Shown here in pieces: positions 23,425-32,861 of a stretch of 64,000 nucleotides of DNA. Origin of the DNA: Runella sp. SP2 (GTDB taxonomy: Bacteria; Bacteroidota; Bacteroidia; Cytophagales; Spirosomataceae); contig NZ_CP031030.1 of assembly GCF_003711225.1 (NCBI RefSeq), forward strand, positions 4,340,001 to 4,404,000. The letters run 5' to 3'. Both the position numbers and the translations under genes were made by a program. The notes below the pieces were generated by a model. The model worked only from the letters and a program-made list of their open reading frames with translations. It was not told the DNA's origin and did not search any database. The number at the start of each line of letters is the position of its first letter. The stretch's first letter is position 1.

Positions 23425-24831
23425 TTAATCCATGCCCTTCAATTCTGCTACCACTTTGGTGATAGAGTCTTTGGCATCCCCAAACAACATCATACAGTTG
23501 GGGTAATAAAACAGTTCGTTGTCAATACCAGCGTAACCCGCCGCCATCGAACGCTTACTGACAATCACCGTTTTGGCTTTGTCGGCGTTCAAAATGGGCA
23601 TTCCGTAAATTGGGCTGGCGGGATTGCTGCGGGCAGCGGGGTTTACAACGTCGTTGGCTCCTACGACAAACACGACATCGGTGGTTGCAAACTGGTCGTT
23701 GATTTCTTCCATTTCCACCAACTTATCGTAGGCCACGTTAGATTCCGCCAAGAGCACGTTCATGTGCCCAGGCATCCGTCCTGCTACGGGGTGAATCGCG
23801 TATTTTACCTCCACACCGCGCTGTTCGAGCAAGGCTTCGAGTTCGTGAATCACGTGTTGCGCCTGCGCCACTGCCAAACCATAGCCTGGCACTACAATCA
23901 CTTTTTGGGCGTAGTTCATCATAATCGCCACGTCAGAAGGCGTACTGCTTTTCACGGCCCCGCCCGTTGTGGCACTTCCACCGCCAGCGGCAGCAGCGCT
24001 ACCACCGCCAAACGAGCCAAAAATCACGTTTGTAAGGGAACGGTTCATGGCATTACACATCAAAATCGTAAGCAATGTACCTGCCGAACCTACCAAAATA
24101 CCACCCGTGAGCATCACTTGGTTATCGTACAAAAACCCGCCAAAAGCCGCCGCTACCCCCGTAAAAGAGTTGAGAAGCGAAATCACGACGGGCATATCGG
24201 CGCCTCCAATTGGTAATACAAAAAGGACTCCATAGGCCAATGACAACGCAAAAACGGTGTAAAGTAACGTCGCACTTGGATGCCCCAACGCAATGTAAAC
24301 CGTCAGTCCTAACGTAGCTATCAACAGCAGCAGCGTAAGGACGTTTTGCGCAGGCAAGCGGAAAGTTTTTTTCATAATTTCCTGCAACTTGGCATAGGCG
24401 ATAATACTTCCCGAAAACGACACGCTACCAATCACCAGCCCTGCCACAATCGTCAGGACGGTGGCGGGAGAAGCATCCTCGTGCAGGTGTCCAAATTCGA
24501 CCAACGAAATAAGCGCCGCACAAGCGCCCCCCATCCCGTTGAAAAGGCTCACCATCTGCGGCATGGCCGTCATTTTTACTTTTTTAGCCGAAATCCAGCC
24601 GATGATCGTTCCAATGGCAATCCCGCCGAAAATCCAGCCGTAGTTGCCAATGGGCTCGCCTTCTTCGTTGGTATGCATAAAAATAGTACCTAAAATAGCA
24701 ATCGCCATCCCTGCCGCTGCTAGAAAGTTGCCGTTACGGGCAGTTTTAGGCCCCGAAAGCATTTTTAATCCTACGATAAAAAATACCGAGCCCAAAAGGT
24801 AAATAAGGTATAACCAATATTGTTGTATCAT
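23425..24831 (-). CDS. pntB: NAD(P) transhydrogenase subunit beta
   Basis: 468 aa. The N-terminal part has eight to nine membrane spans (YLIYLLGSVFFIVGLKMLSG onward), containing the proton channel. The C-terminal 170 residues are the NADP-binding dIII domain with VIVVPGYGLAVAQAQHVIHE, VKYAIHPVAGRMPGHMNVLL, VVFVVGANDVVNPAA and VIVSKRSMAAGYAG. With PntAa and PntAb it forms the inner-membrane enzyme that uses the proton gradient to reduce NADP+ with NADH. A Gly/Ala/Ser-rich linker (residues about 275-292) joins membrane and NADP domains. It is the last gene of the operon, 12 nt after pntAb. All family blocks are intact. Confidence 0.96.
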   Translation of the reverse strand: MIQQYWLYLIYLLGSVFFIVGLKMLSGPKTARNGNFLAAAGMAIAILGTIFMHTNEEGEPIGNYGWIFGGIAIGTIIGWISAKKVKMTAMPQMVSLFNGMGGACAALISLVEFGHLHEDASPATVLTIVAGLVIGSVSFSGSIIAYAKLQEIMKKTFRLPAQNVLTLLLLIATLGLTVYIALGHPSATLLYTVFALSLAYGVLFVLPIGGADMPVVISLLNSFTGVAAAFGGFLYDNQVMLTGGILVGSAGTLLTILMCNAMNRSLTNVIFGSFGGGSAAAAGGGSATTGGAVKSSTPSDVAIMMNYAQKVIVVPGYGLAVAQAQHVIHELEALLEQRGVEVKYAIHPVAGRMPGHMNVLLAESNVAYDKLVEMEEINDQFATTDVVFVVGANDVVNPAARSNPASPIYGMPILNADKAKTVIVSKRSMAAGYAGIDNELFYYPNCMMLFGDAKDSITKVVAELKGMD

Positions 24832-24843
24832 TTCAGTTGACGG

Positions 24844-25152
24844 TTACTTTTTCTTTTTAAACATTTCTAACATACGGTCGGTGACGACGAATCCCCCAAC
24901 GACGTTGAGCGTTCCGAGAATAACCGCCAAAAAGCCGAGTAACAACGCGGGCCAGTTACCTGCCTCGGCATGACCCATGACGATTATCGCCCCGATGATA
25001 ACCACCCCGTGAATGGCATTGGCACCCGACATCAGTGGGGTATGCAGGGCCGAGGGGACTTTGGAAATCACCTCAATCCCCACAAAAATGGAGAGAATGA
25101 GGATGTAGATAAGCTGTATGTTTTCGCCAATAAATGTGATGATTGCGTCCAT
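24844..25152 (-). CDS. pntAb: NAD(P) transhydrogenase subunit alpha 2 (membrane part)
   Basis: 102 aa with three membrane spans and no soluble domain: IYILILSIFVGIEVISKVPS, TPLMSGANAIHGVVIIGAII and ALLLGFLAVILGTLNVVGGF. The SKVP-ALHTPLMSG--AI-G and NVVGGFVVTDRMLEMF motifs are diagnostic. It is the membrane segment that in E. coli is fused to the NAD-binding PntA; here alpha is split into two genes as in Rhodospirillum. It lies 15 nt after pntAa and 12 nt before pntB. Confidence 0.95.
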   Translation of the reverse strand: MDAIITFIGENIQLIYILILSIFVGIEVISKVPSALHTPLMSGANAIHGVVIIGAIIVMGHAEAGNWPALLLGFLAVILGTLNVVGGFVVTDRMLEMFKKKK

Positions 25153-25167
25153 AGTTTGAAGATGACG

Positions 25168-26295
25168 TTATTTTAAAATTGATTTGGTAAAGGCGTGAAC
25201 CAACTGACCTTGGTGCGTGATGAGGCTTCCTTTGGTGATTTCCTCCTCCAGTTCCCACTTAAAACCATCTTTGTTGGCCAAATGCAACAGCAACGTACTG
25301 ATGTTTTTGGCGTACAAATCGCTGGCATTGGTTGCTAATAGCGCAGGTAAATTTGACTCTCCAATGATCGTAACACCGTTTTTTACTACCGTCTGATTCG
25401 CTTCACTCAAGGCACAGTTTCCGCCCGATTCCACGGCCATATCGACAATCACGCTACCCGTTTTCATCGATTTTACCATTTCTTCCGTCACTAGAATAGG
25501 CGCTTTTTTTCCCATCACCAAGGCCGTTGTAATGACGATATCCGCGTCCTTGATACGCTGTTTGATAAGGTCTTGTTGTTTTTGGAGAAACTCCGCCGAC
25601 ACTTCTTTGGCATACCCTCCTTCCGACTTGTTGGCTTCCATCCCTTCCACGCTCAAAAACTTCCCACCCAGCGACTCCACTTGTTCTTTGGTTTCGGGGC
25701 GAACGTCGGTTACTTCCACCACCGCGCCAAGGCGTTTGGCCGTCGCGATGGCCTGCAATCCTGCCACCCCAGCGCCAAAAATCAGTACCCGCGAGGGTTT
25801 GATGGTACCTGCGGCCGTCATCATCAGCGGAAAAATTTTGCCCAGCGCATTGGCTCCCAGCAATACCGCCTTGTAGCCCGCTAGGTTGGCCTGCGAGCTG
25901 AGCGCATCCATGCTTTGGGCTTTGGTCGTACGGGGAACGGCATCCATGCTAAAAGCCGAAATTTTCTTGGCATTGAGGGCTTGAACCAGTTCAGGCTGCG
26001 TGTAGGCGTACAGAAACGAAATGCTCACTGCGCCTTCGCGCATTTGAGCCACTTCTTCCAGCGTAGGGGCGTTGACTTTTAGAACGACATCGGCGTCGGC
26101 AAGGAGCGTTTTGACATCTGCTACCACTTGAGCGCCTGCTTTTTCGTAATCAGTGTTAAGTAGGGAAGATTTCTCGCCAGCATCACTTTGGACGGCGCAG
26201 GTAAAACCCGCTTTGAGAAGAGACTTAACAACGTCAGGTGTGACCGCAACCCGCTTTTCGTAGGTTTTGGTTTCTTTCAAAATAGCTATTTTCAA
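25168..26295 (-). CDS. pntA: NAD(P) transhydrogenase subunit alpha 1 (NAD-binding part)
   Basis: 375 aa. Soluble NAD-binding dI domain, homologous to alanine dehydrogenase: KIAILKETKTYEKRVAVTPD at the N-terminus, the mobile-loop region, and the Rossmann motif RVLIFGAGVAGLQAIATAKR. The start codon is TTG at 26295: the conserved N-terminal KIAILKE begins right after it, an in-frame TAA lies five codons upstream, and there is no ATG before the conserved core. It feeds hydride from NADH to the NADP domain of PntB. First gene of the three-gene operon 26295-23425, the subunit split found in many Bacteroidota and Alphaproteobacteria. Confidence 0.95.
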   Translation of the reverse strand: MKIAILKETKTYEKRVAVTPDVVKSLLKAGFTCAVQSDAGEKSSLLNTDYEKAGAQVVADVKTLLADADVVLKVNAPTLEEVAQMREGAVSISFLYAYTQPELVQALNAKKISAFSMDAVPRTTKAQSMDALSSQANLAGYKAVLLGANALGKIFPLMMTAAGTIKPSRVLIFGAGVAGLQAIATAKRLGAVVEVTDVRPETKEQVESLGGKFLSVEGMEANKSEGGYAKEVSAEFLQKQQDLIKQRIKDADIVITTALVMGKKAPILVTEEMVKSMKTGSVIVDMAVESGGNCALSEANQTVVKNGVTIIGESNLPALLATNASDLYAKNISTLLLHLANKDGFKWELEEEITKGSLITHQGQLVHAFTKSILK

Positions 26296-26404
26296 GGTTG
26301 AAGTAGTTTATTGGAATAAAACCCCAAAATATAGGACATTATCCACATAAACAATAAGAATCGCCAGTTTTCGGAAAATCTTTTTGTATCGACCAGCACT
26401 GGGC

Positions 26405-26450
26405 TAAAAATAGCAACGGCTGCTTTTGCAAAACCCAAAAGCAACCGTTG
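26405..26450 (-). terminator. Intrinsic terminator after the outer-membrane barrel gene
   Basis: CAACGG-TGCTTTTG at 26414 onward pairs with CAAAAGCA-CCGTTG ending at 26450; on the minus strand the stem is followed by CTATTTTTAG. It lies 29 nt beyond the stop at 26479. Confidence 0.75.
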
Positions 26451-26478
26451 AAGAAGAGACAATTAAAGTAACACAGCG

Positions 26479-28911
26479 TTATTTACGAATCCGAGCCGCA
26501 TCCTCACTTACCCCCGATTTTCGGCCACGGGCTTGGTACTTCGACTTCCCAAAATTGTACGTCACCCGAAACGACGCATAGCGCTGCGGCTGCACGTTGG
26601 TAAACGTCATATCCGAATCATCCACTTTGATATTTGCCCTAAAAATGCTCGTCCAAAAAATATCATTGACGTTCAATTGCGTATTCCAGCGATTATTCGC
26701 AAAACTTTTTTGGATGCCTAAATTAATCGCTCCCAACGAGCGCGCACGGTAGAAACTAGCACGGTCGGGAACATTGTACCAACCCGACACTTCGAGTGTG
26801 TATCCTTTGGGCAACGTAAACATGTTAGAAACCCAGAGCGAGGCCGATAGCCCAGCCACCGAATTACTTTGGCCATTCAGGGTGACATTTTCTCCCCCAT
26901 AGGCAGTGCTCAGGTACATTTGGTAATTCCATTTGGGCAGTAAAGTAGCCGAATGGCTCACATCAAAAAATAGGCGGTGGTTATCGGCATTGACCTGTTG
27001 CCAAGTCGTAAGACGCGTCGTGGCATTGTACAGTGGCAACTGAGTCACCCCGTTTTGATTGTAGTTATAACCTGTGACCAACATGAGTTTTTTGTACGAA
27101 TACGTTACCTCCGATACATTCCGAATCCGAGGAAACAGAAATGGATTCCCCATCGCTACTGTATAAGGGTCGATGAAAAAAGGAAAAGGGTTCAGTTGCC
27201 AAACGGTAGGCCGCGAAAGTTTGCGCGACGAGCTCCACACCAAATTGCTGTTGTCGTTGAGTTTATACTGCAATGTCAGGTTAGGCAAAAAATTCCAATA
27301 GTTTCGATTCACAAGCGCTCCTAACGTTACGGATTCGCCTTGCGTAACGGTATTTTCTGCGCGGATTCCTGCCGTAAAACCTAGCTTTTTAAACTGCCTG
27401 CTCATTTGCATAAAAAACATTGTAATGTTTTCGTCAAACGTAAACTCATTACTTCGCCCAAAATCTTTACGAAAATCAGCTACTGTCAAAGGAGTCGAAC
27501 GAGAAGCATCCGTCCGAATGAGCGTATCGTAGTCAATTTTAGCAAGGTTTTTTACGTAATTCATTTTAAAACCTGCCTCCAATTTCCACTCTTTCCCCAC
27601 CACGTCCGTGTAAATCGCGTTCAATGTCCTGAAAGTGGAGTTAGCGAGTTGGTCATTGCGCTGCACCGATATACCCCGCACTTGTTCGTTGTTTCGCACA
27701 TATTCCGACACCATGTTTTGTGTTCCAGGCTTTTGACTGCCTGCCACGGCTACTTCCACCATCAGTTCACGGCCTTTGTTATTTTTATACGTATAGCCAG
27801 CCAATCCCGTCAAAGAACGGCTATTTTCCATCATTTGGTTGTGACTCACCGTCAACGGTTGCTCATTTCCACGCAACACCGACTTATTTTCCGCATAGGT
27901 TGAGCTGGGAGCCCTGCCCACATCACCCGTAACTTTAAAATCAAAGCTATGATGCGGACTGACCACGTACTCTACCCCTGCCACTGCGTTGAAACTCTGG
28001 GTGGGGTTTTTGAGGTACGAATACGACTCAAACACATCTTTATTTCCTTCTTTTCCCATTACACGTCGGTCGGTCAGTTCTTGGTACCAATTGGATGAAT
28101 TCCAGCCTGTATTCAGCGAAAACGCCATTTTCTGCGTTTTATACGTTAGGTTTCCACCCGCATCGCCCGTCGCAAAACGGTGTTGCAAATACGTCCCATA
28201 AATCGAACCCCGCCCGCCCAAGTTTTGATCGCGTTTGAGCTTGATATTAATCACCGTCTGAAACGACGACTCGTACTTGGCAGGTGGCGTAGGCATGAGT
28301 TCAATCGTTTCAATTTGGTCAGGAGTTAGTGATCTCAGGTAGTTTTTTTCCTGCTCTTCAGTCATTCGTAGGTCTTTACCGTCAATCAAAATTTTGGGCG
28401 ATGTTCCTCTAAACGTAATTTTTCCGCTCATGTCCACCAACAACCCTGGCGAACGCCGCATAACTTCAAGGGCATTGGTGGCGGTTTTGAACATTTTGCT
28501 ATCCACGTTTACGATGATATTACCCATTTTTTGCTCAAAAACAGGCTTGGTACCTTTCACCACGACTTCGTTGAGTTGCTTTTGGTCGGCTTGTAAGAAT
28601 AACGTCCCAACATCCCAGTCTCGTTGGTTTTCATTAATGTGGATAGGGTTCGACACAAAACGCTGGTATTCAACGCTAGAAATGGCCAACAAATAGTGCC
28701 CATCTTCGATATTTTGCAGCGTAAAACGCCCCAGTGTATCAGTCACGCCCCCTTTTACGAGCGATGAATCTGACGATGATAGCAACGCTACACTCGCAAA
28801 CTCCACTCCTTTTTGGGTGCTCATTTCCACCGTGCGTCCTTTGATGCTTCCTTTGTTTTGGGCAAAGCATAGCCCGCTGACCAATGTCAGTACAACGAAA
28901 AGATGTTTCAT
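26479..28911 (-). CDS. Outer-membrane beta-barrel protein with carboxypeptidase-like N-terminus and plug
   Basis: 810 aa with a signal peptide (MKHLFVVLTLVSGLCFAQ). Residues about 20-110 are a regulatory-like beta-sandwich (SIKGRTVEMSTQKGVEFASV). Next is a plug-like domain (NALEVMRRSPGLLVDMSGKI, then PKILIDGKDLRMT and IETIELMPTPPAKYESS). The rest alternates strands up to the C-terminal barrel end ASFRVTYNFGKSKYQARGRK. This is the Bacteroidota outer-membrane beta-barrel family related to TonB-dependent receptors; it lacks the TonB box that can be recognised by eye. It is the second gene after an S41 peptidase (26 nt), so the peptidase and the barrel are probably made together. The cargo is unknown. 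Confidence 0.85.
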   Translation of the reverse strand: MKHLFVVLTLVSGLCFAQNKGSIKGRTVEMSTQKGVEFASVALLSSSDSSLVKGGVTDTLGRFTLQNIEDGHYLLAISSVEYQRFVSNPIHINENQRDWDVGTLFLQADQKQLNEVVVKGTKPVFEQKMGNIIVNVDSKMFKTATNALEVMRRSPGLLVDMSGKITFRGTSPKILIDGKDLRMTEEQEKNYLRSLTPDQIETIELMPTPPAKYESSFQTVINIKLKRDQNLGGRGSIYGTYLQHRFATGDAGGNLTYKTQKMAFSLNTGWNSSNWYQELTDRRVMGKEGNKDVFESYSYLKNPTQSFNAVAGVEYVVSPHHSFDFKVTGDVGRAPSSTYAENKSVLRGNEQPLTVSHNQMMENSRSLTGLAGYTYKNNKGRELMVEVAVAGSQKPGTQNMVSEYVRNNEQVRGISVQRNDQLANSTFRTLNAIYTDVVGKEWKLEAGFKMNYVKNLAKIDYDTLIRTDASRSTPLTVADFRKDFGRSNEFTFDENITMFFMQMSRQFKKLGFTAGIRAENTVTQGESVTLGALVNRNYWNFLPNLTLQYKLNDNSNLVWSSSRKLSRPTVWQLNPFPFFIDPYTVAMGNPFLFPRIRNVSEVTYSYKKLMLVTGYNYNQNGVTQLPLYNATTRLTTWQQVNADNHRLFFDVSHSATLLPKWNYQMYLSTAYGGENVTLNGQSNSVAGLSASLWVSNMFTLPKGYTLEVSGWYNVPDRASFYRARSLGAINLGIQKSFANNRWNTQLNVNDIFWTSIFRANIKVDDSDMTFTNVQPQRYASFRVTYNFGKSKYQARGRKSGVSEDAARIRK

Positions 28912-28937
28912 GACTGTTAAGAAAAAAGGTTAAAACG

Positions 28938-30356
28938 CTATTTTGATTGCCAGTAATTTTGAACAAATTTTATCCAATCTTTTTCCGAACTTGGAATCTG
29001 CACATCGGGCTGAAAACCAATGTTGTCGATGGGGGCATAATCGACCCACCCTGTGCGGGTGGTGGGCAAGCGTAATTCAAAGTTTTTGCACGGTAACTCG
29101 TGTTCTCGCACATTACCATAGTCCATCATTCCGCCCGTATGGTTGCCGAAAAGCGTCACTTTTTTACTTTGTTTGGCATAAAACACAAAGTATTCCGCGC
29201 TGCTGTAACAGTTTTCATTCATTAACACTGCTACTTTTTGAGGATACGGCAACACTTCCCCGTACGACATCGTATCGGCAGGATATTCCACCATTTGCCC
29301 CACTTTTAATCGGCTTTTAGCCAAACTCTCCTGCCAAGGCTTTGCCTCTTTGGCCGAAATCCACCCTTGAGTCAGCGCTTTGTCAATGATATTTTGTTCT
29401 GCCTTCAGGTTGTCAGGCGTGCTCCTAAAATGCGAGTAAACATCACGAAAATTATGGGTATTCAGGTACTTTAAAATGGCAGGAAACGAAGCGTTCATTC
29501 CACCCGAGTTGTCACGAATATCTACAATCAAATGGGGGGAATTGCGTATCGTTGCATCGTGCGCTTTCAAGACGCTATCCACCATTTCAAAGGAAATACC
29601 AAAGGAAGGAATTCGTACGTAAAAAGTTTGTTTGTCAATTGCTTTTACATGAAACTCCTCCTCAGCCTGCTGTGCTTTAGCAAGTTCATCGGGGGTTGCC
29701 TTTTGAGGATACTGCCGCGCCCAATAGCCCGAATTAGGGATGTTGAGCAAGTTTCCTTCCAGCGAAAAAGTCCGTGGGGAAGAAGTGAGGTCGCCCGCCC
29801 AGTAAACTCCTTTATAAGGGCTTAGGCCACTGGCGGCGGCTTCAAATTTCACCATGCCTACTTGCCATTTTTTATTTTGAGCCGCCAACACCACCGCTGC
29901 CATTTTGTCGGGTTGTTGTGGGTCACGCATGAGTGCAACGCGGTAACTACCATCCGCAATTTCCCAGATTCCTTCCAAGGGGTGTAGTTTGTCCTTGTTT
30001 GCGTCAAAATAAGCTTTTGCCTTGGTCTCATCCATGCTAATGCTTCGAATAGGCACTACCACTTCAGGTTCATTGAAATACACTTGAAAATGTCCATCCT
30101 TGAAAAAACGCTTGTACGCCCGTACCAATTGAAAACACTGTTTATCGCCTGGTAAGTCACGGGCTGCCGTTTGCAAACTATCCAGTAGTCGTTCGTACCG
30201 TGGCCGTGTTTGAGCAGTTACCTTGTCTTGAAAACCTGCATAGTTGGCTTCTGTTTTCTGGATGTACGTAGCCAACACCGCCGAGCATTCACAGTTTTGG
30301 GCAATACTTTCAGTTACAAAAAGTAAGAAAATACAGAAAAAAAATCGGTTTGCCAT
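28938..30356 (-). CDS. Secreted S41-family (C-terminal-processing/tricorn-like) serine peptidase
   Basis: 472 aa from ATG 30356, chosen because the signal peptide begins there (MANRFFFCIFLLFVTESIAQ); the open frame runs 35 codons further upstream. The catalytic core is at the C-terminal side: LIVDIRDNSGGMNASFPAIL, then VAVLMNENCYSSAEYFVFYA with the nucleophilic serine in CYSSAE, and LFGNHTGGMMDYGN. S41 peptidases cleave near protein C-termini using a Ser-Lys or Ser-His dyad. No obvious PDZ domain is present. First gene of a pair with the outer-membrane barrel. Confidence 0.85.
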   Translation of the reverse strand: MANRFFFCIFLLFVTESIAQNCECSAVLATYIQKTEANYAGFQDKVTAQTRPRYERLLDSLQTAARDLPGDKQCFQLVRAYKRFFKDGHFQVYFNEPEVVVPIRSISMDETKAKAYFDANKDKLHPLEGIWEIADGSYRVALMRDPQQPDKMAAVVLAAQNKKWQVGMVKFEAAASGLSPYKGVYWAGDLTSSPRTFSLEGNLLNIPNSGYWARQYPQKATPDELAKAQQAEEEFHVKAIDKQTFYVRIPSFGISFEMVDSVLKAHDATIRNSPHLIVDIRDNSGGMNASFPAILKYLNTHNFRDVYSHFRSTPDNLKAEQNIIDKALTQGWISAKEAKPWQESLAKSRLKVGQMVEYPADTMSYGEVLPYPQKVAVLMNENCYSSAEYFVFYAKQSKKVTLFGNHTGGMMDYGNVREHELPCKNFELRLPTTRTGWVDYAPIDNIGFQPDVQIPSSEKDWIKFVQNYWQSK

Positions 30357-30507
30357 ACGCTTTGGTTCGTTTAGAAATCGTGGTTCAAAACTGCACGGAT
30401 ACGTTGTCGTTACCAAAGTTTTTTGACGAACCTCGCTTTCCTCTCGACGAAAACTCGACAACTGGGACGTTTACGTTACTTACGACCAAACCCAACTACG
30501 ACGATTT

Positions 30508-30608
30508 CCTGCGGTTGTGAGCAACCGCAGGCACATGACCGCCGACACGTGCGGGAGGTTACTCCTAACCGACCCAAATACGACTGGTGCAGGCGGTTGC
30601 TCACAACC
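30508..30608. repeat. Cluster of three hairpins of the GGTT-N-loop-N-AACC family
   Basis: Three members within 100 nt: a perfect 10-bp stem around GGTTGTGAGCAACC at 30508-30531 (outer arms CCTGC/GCAGG), GGTTACTCCTAACC at 30557-30570, and GGTTGCTCACAACC at 30595-30608. They are most of what can be recognised in the 335-nt gap between the divergent S41 peptidase and LytS-type kinase genes; no gene is seen there. Confidence 0.85.
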
Positions 30609-30691
30609 TCAGACACAAATAGCAACACAGGCACATGTTGGTAGAAACTAATACACTTTGACGAAATTTGCCCAAATTTTTAGACGAACGT

Positions 30692-31837
30692 ATGAATCGC
30701 CTCGACCAACCGAACCTACAAATATTTGATGTCGTTGAAAAAACCCTAAATTTCTATAATTCTAGGCTTTGGCTGCGTATTTTGGCGCATCTGTGTTACA
30801 TTTACTTGAGCTATACATTTCTTGCCAACGAGTTTTTCGTTGAAGACTTAAAATACGGCGTCCACTTTTATGTGTACTGGCTCACCAATTTAGCCGCTGC
30901 CTACGCCATTTTTTATTATTTATTTCCTACCTACTTCGTCACAGAACGCTATTGGCATTTTTTTTCGCCCATTGCTTTCTGGTACTTTACGGTCTTTAGC
31001 TATTTCACTCACGCGTTTCTTCAAGAAGTTTACAGCAACAATACCGTTGTGAGTTATTCAGCATCTAGGGAAGACAACCCTTTCCTTGCCTTTCTCGACA
31101 TCTACAACCAATACGGTTTGTGGGGACACTTTCGAAGCATATCGTTTGCGTTTGTCATATTTTTTGAATTCAAGTCTCATTTTGGACTCATTATTTTCGT
31201 AAAATCCGTCAAATACTTTATTGAAAATATCATCAAGCAAAAACACCTCAATGACCTTAACCACGACCTCGAATCTCGGTTTTTACAAAGTCAGCTTAAT
31301 CCTCACTTTTTATTCAATTCGCTCAACAATATCTACGGGCTCATTCTCAATCAAAAGCCCACCACAACCACCGCCATCAGCCAACTACAAAGCCTTTTAA
31401 AAGAATCTTTTGATGATTCCAAAGGCAATAACGTACCGCTACTTTCAGAAATCAATTACCTCAAAAACTACATCAGCCTCGAAAAAATTAGGCACGACCA
31501 AAACGTTCATATTGATTTTAAGGTGGACGAAAACACCATTAACAACCATTTCATTGCTCCTCGGGTTTTGTTGCCTTTTGTCGAAAACGCCTTCAAACAT
31601 GGCCTAAGCGACAACCTCAAACACGCCCAAATCGACATCCACATTTTCCTGAAAAACAATCAGTTGCATTTCGATATCCACAATTCAAAACCCGATTTAA
31701 AAGTATCGAAAACGAAAGTAGGTGGAATCGGCTTGGTCAATATCAAACGCCGTCTATCGCTTCTTTACCCCGACCATTCGCTCCAAATCCTCGATAACCC
31801 CAACAGCTATGAAGTCCACCTTAGATTACCTTTATGA
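30692..31837 (+). CDS. LytS/YpdA-type membrane sensor histidine kinase (intact)
   Basis: 381 aa from ATG 30692 (a TTG eight codons earlier is less likely). Four to five membrane spans in residues 25-175 (for example WLRILAHLCYIYLSYTFL). The His_kinase domain has the phospho-acceptor H205 in LQSQLNPHFLFNSLNNIYG, the N-box N299 in LLPFVENAFKHGL, and the G-box GGIGLVNIKRRLSLLYP. These kinases typically signal to LytTR response regulators, and one is encoded two genes downstream. The next gene, a degenerate paralogue, starts inside the 3' end of this one (29-nt overlap), implying translational coupling. Confidence 0.92.
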   Translation: MNRLDQPNLQIFDVVEKTLNFYNSRLWLRILAHLCYIYLSYTFLANEFFVEDLKYGVHFYVYWLTNLAAAYAIFYYLFPTYFVTERYWHFFSPIAFWYFTVFSYFTHAFLQEVYSNNTVVSYSASREDNPFLAFLDIYNQYGLWGHFRSISFAFVIFFEFKSHFGLIIFVKSVKYFIENIIKQKHLNDLNHDLESRFLQSQLNPHFLFNSLNNIYGLILNQKPTTTTAISQLQSLLKESFDDSKGNNVPLLSEINYLKNYISLEKIRHDQNVHIDFKVDENTINNHFIAPRVLLPFVENAFKHGLSDNLKHAQIDIHIFLKNNQLHFDIHNSKPDLKVSKTKVGGIGLVNIKRRLSLLYPDHSLQILDNPNSYEVHLRLPL

Positions 31838-32861
31838 TAAACGAGTAGGCATTTTTGAGCTTCTGTTTTGGCTTTTTTGGTTTTTTAATAATACCATTTA
31901 CGTCGGCTCTACCACCAATATGTTCACGTCGGGTGCCTTATTTTGGTCGTTCGGAAACATCATTGTTTTTTACATCACGTACCGATTGGCGTTGTACTGT
32001 GTGCGTCGGCTGTTTGTGCACTATAAGTATGTCATTTATTTGTTTTTAGTATATGTGGTGGGACATTTAGTCAAAACGGTCGTCAACGAAATCATCTGGC
32101 AAATTGCGCTAAGCCACCTCGATTTTGGAACGTTCAACCAAGACTATCAAAAAATGATCAATATCGACGGAGGAGGGCTAATGCAGCGCTTGTCCAATTT
32201 TTTACTCAACCCTATTATATTTTTGATACAAGCATCCCGTTGGTTGCCCATTTCCTTAAAAATAATGATAGACTTGGCCTTAGAACAACGCAAAAACAAT
32301 ACGCTGAATAAGAATAAGATGGACTTGGAGATAAAGCTCCTTAAATCGCAGATTAATCCTCAATTTATCAATGAATCGCTCGAAAACATCAAAAATGTGG
32401 TTAATACCGACCCAAAAAAGGCCGAACAAATGACACTCAAGCTTTCAAATATGATTCGCTATACCCTTTATGAAACGGATGTCGAGAAAGTAGCGCTTCA
32501 GAAGGAATTGGATTTTATGATTAATTACATTGACTTGCAAGAAACGCGGCTAGCTGATCACGCAAACGTCAATTTTCGGCTCAAAACCCATATCCTCGAC
32601 CACCTAGCGATTAGTCCATTACTGATTTTTCCCCTTTTAGAAAAAGCCTTTAAATGTATAAAATCCAACTGCGAGGTAGATATAAAAACGCAAGATGCGG
32701 TGTTAGAGCTAAAAATTGAGTCGGACTACGTTCCCGACTGCCAGCATTCGGGTATCGAAAATGTGCAAAAAAGATTGGCATTCTTGTACCCCAACAAGCA
32801 TCGATTGAAGGTAATCGAAAATGAAGGAATGTATAAAGTTGATTTAAAACTTGAGCTATGA
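31809..32861 (+). CDS. LytS-type kinase homologue lacking catalytic His and Asn (pseudokinase)
   Basis: 350 aa from ATG 31809; the open frame extends upstream inside the preceding gene, but MKSTLDYLYDKRVGIFELLF matches the expected N-terminus. Four membrane spans (residues about 16-150) precede a His_kinase-like domain. The H-box reads LLKSQINPQFINESLENIKN, with Q185 where the intact neighbour has its phospho-acceptor His. The N-box reads FPLLEKAFKCI, with K279 instead of Asn, which normally coordinates Mg-ATP. Part of the G-box survives (SGIENVQKRLAFLYP). It cannot be expected to autophosphorylate or bind ATP normally. It overlaps its neighbours at both ends (29 nt and 4 nt), and the frame is intact, so it is kept for a non-catalytic role, perhaps as dimer partner. 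Confidence 0.85.
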   Translation: MKSTLDYLYDKRVGIFELLFWLFWFFNNTIYVGSTTNMFTSGALFWSFGNIIVFYITYRLALYCVRRLFVHYKYVIYLFLVYVVGHLVKTVVNEIIWQIALSHLDFGTFNQDYQKMINIDGGGLMQRLSNFLLNPIIFLIQASRWLPISLKIMIDLALEQRKNNTLNKNKMDLEIKLLKSQINPQFINESLENIKNVVNTDPKKAEQMTLKLSNMIRYTLYETDVEKVALQKELDFMINYIDLQETRLADHANVNFRLKTHILDHLAISPLLIFPLLEKAFKCIKSNCEVDIKTQDAVLELKIESDYVPDCQHSGIENVQKRLAFLYPNKHRLKVIENEGMYKVDLKLEL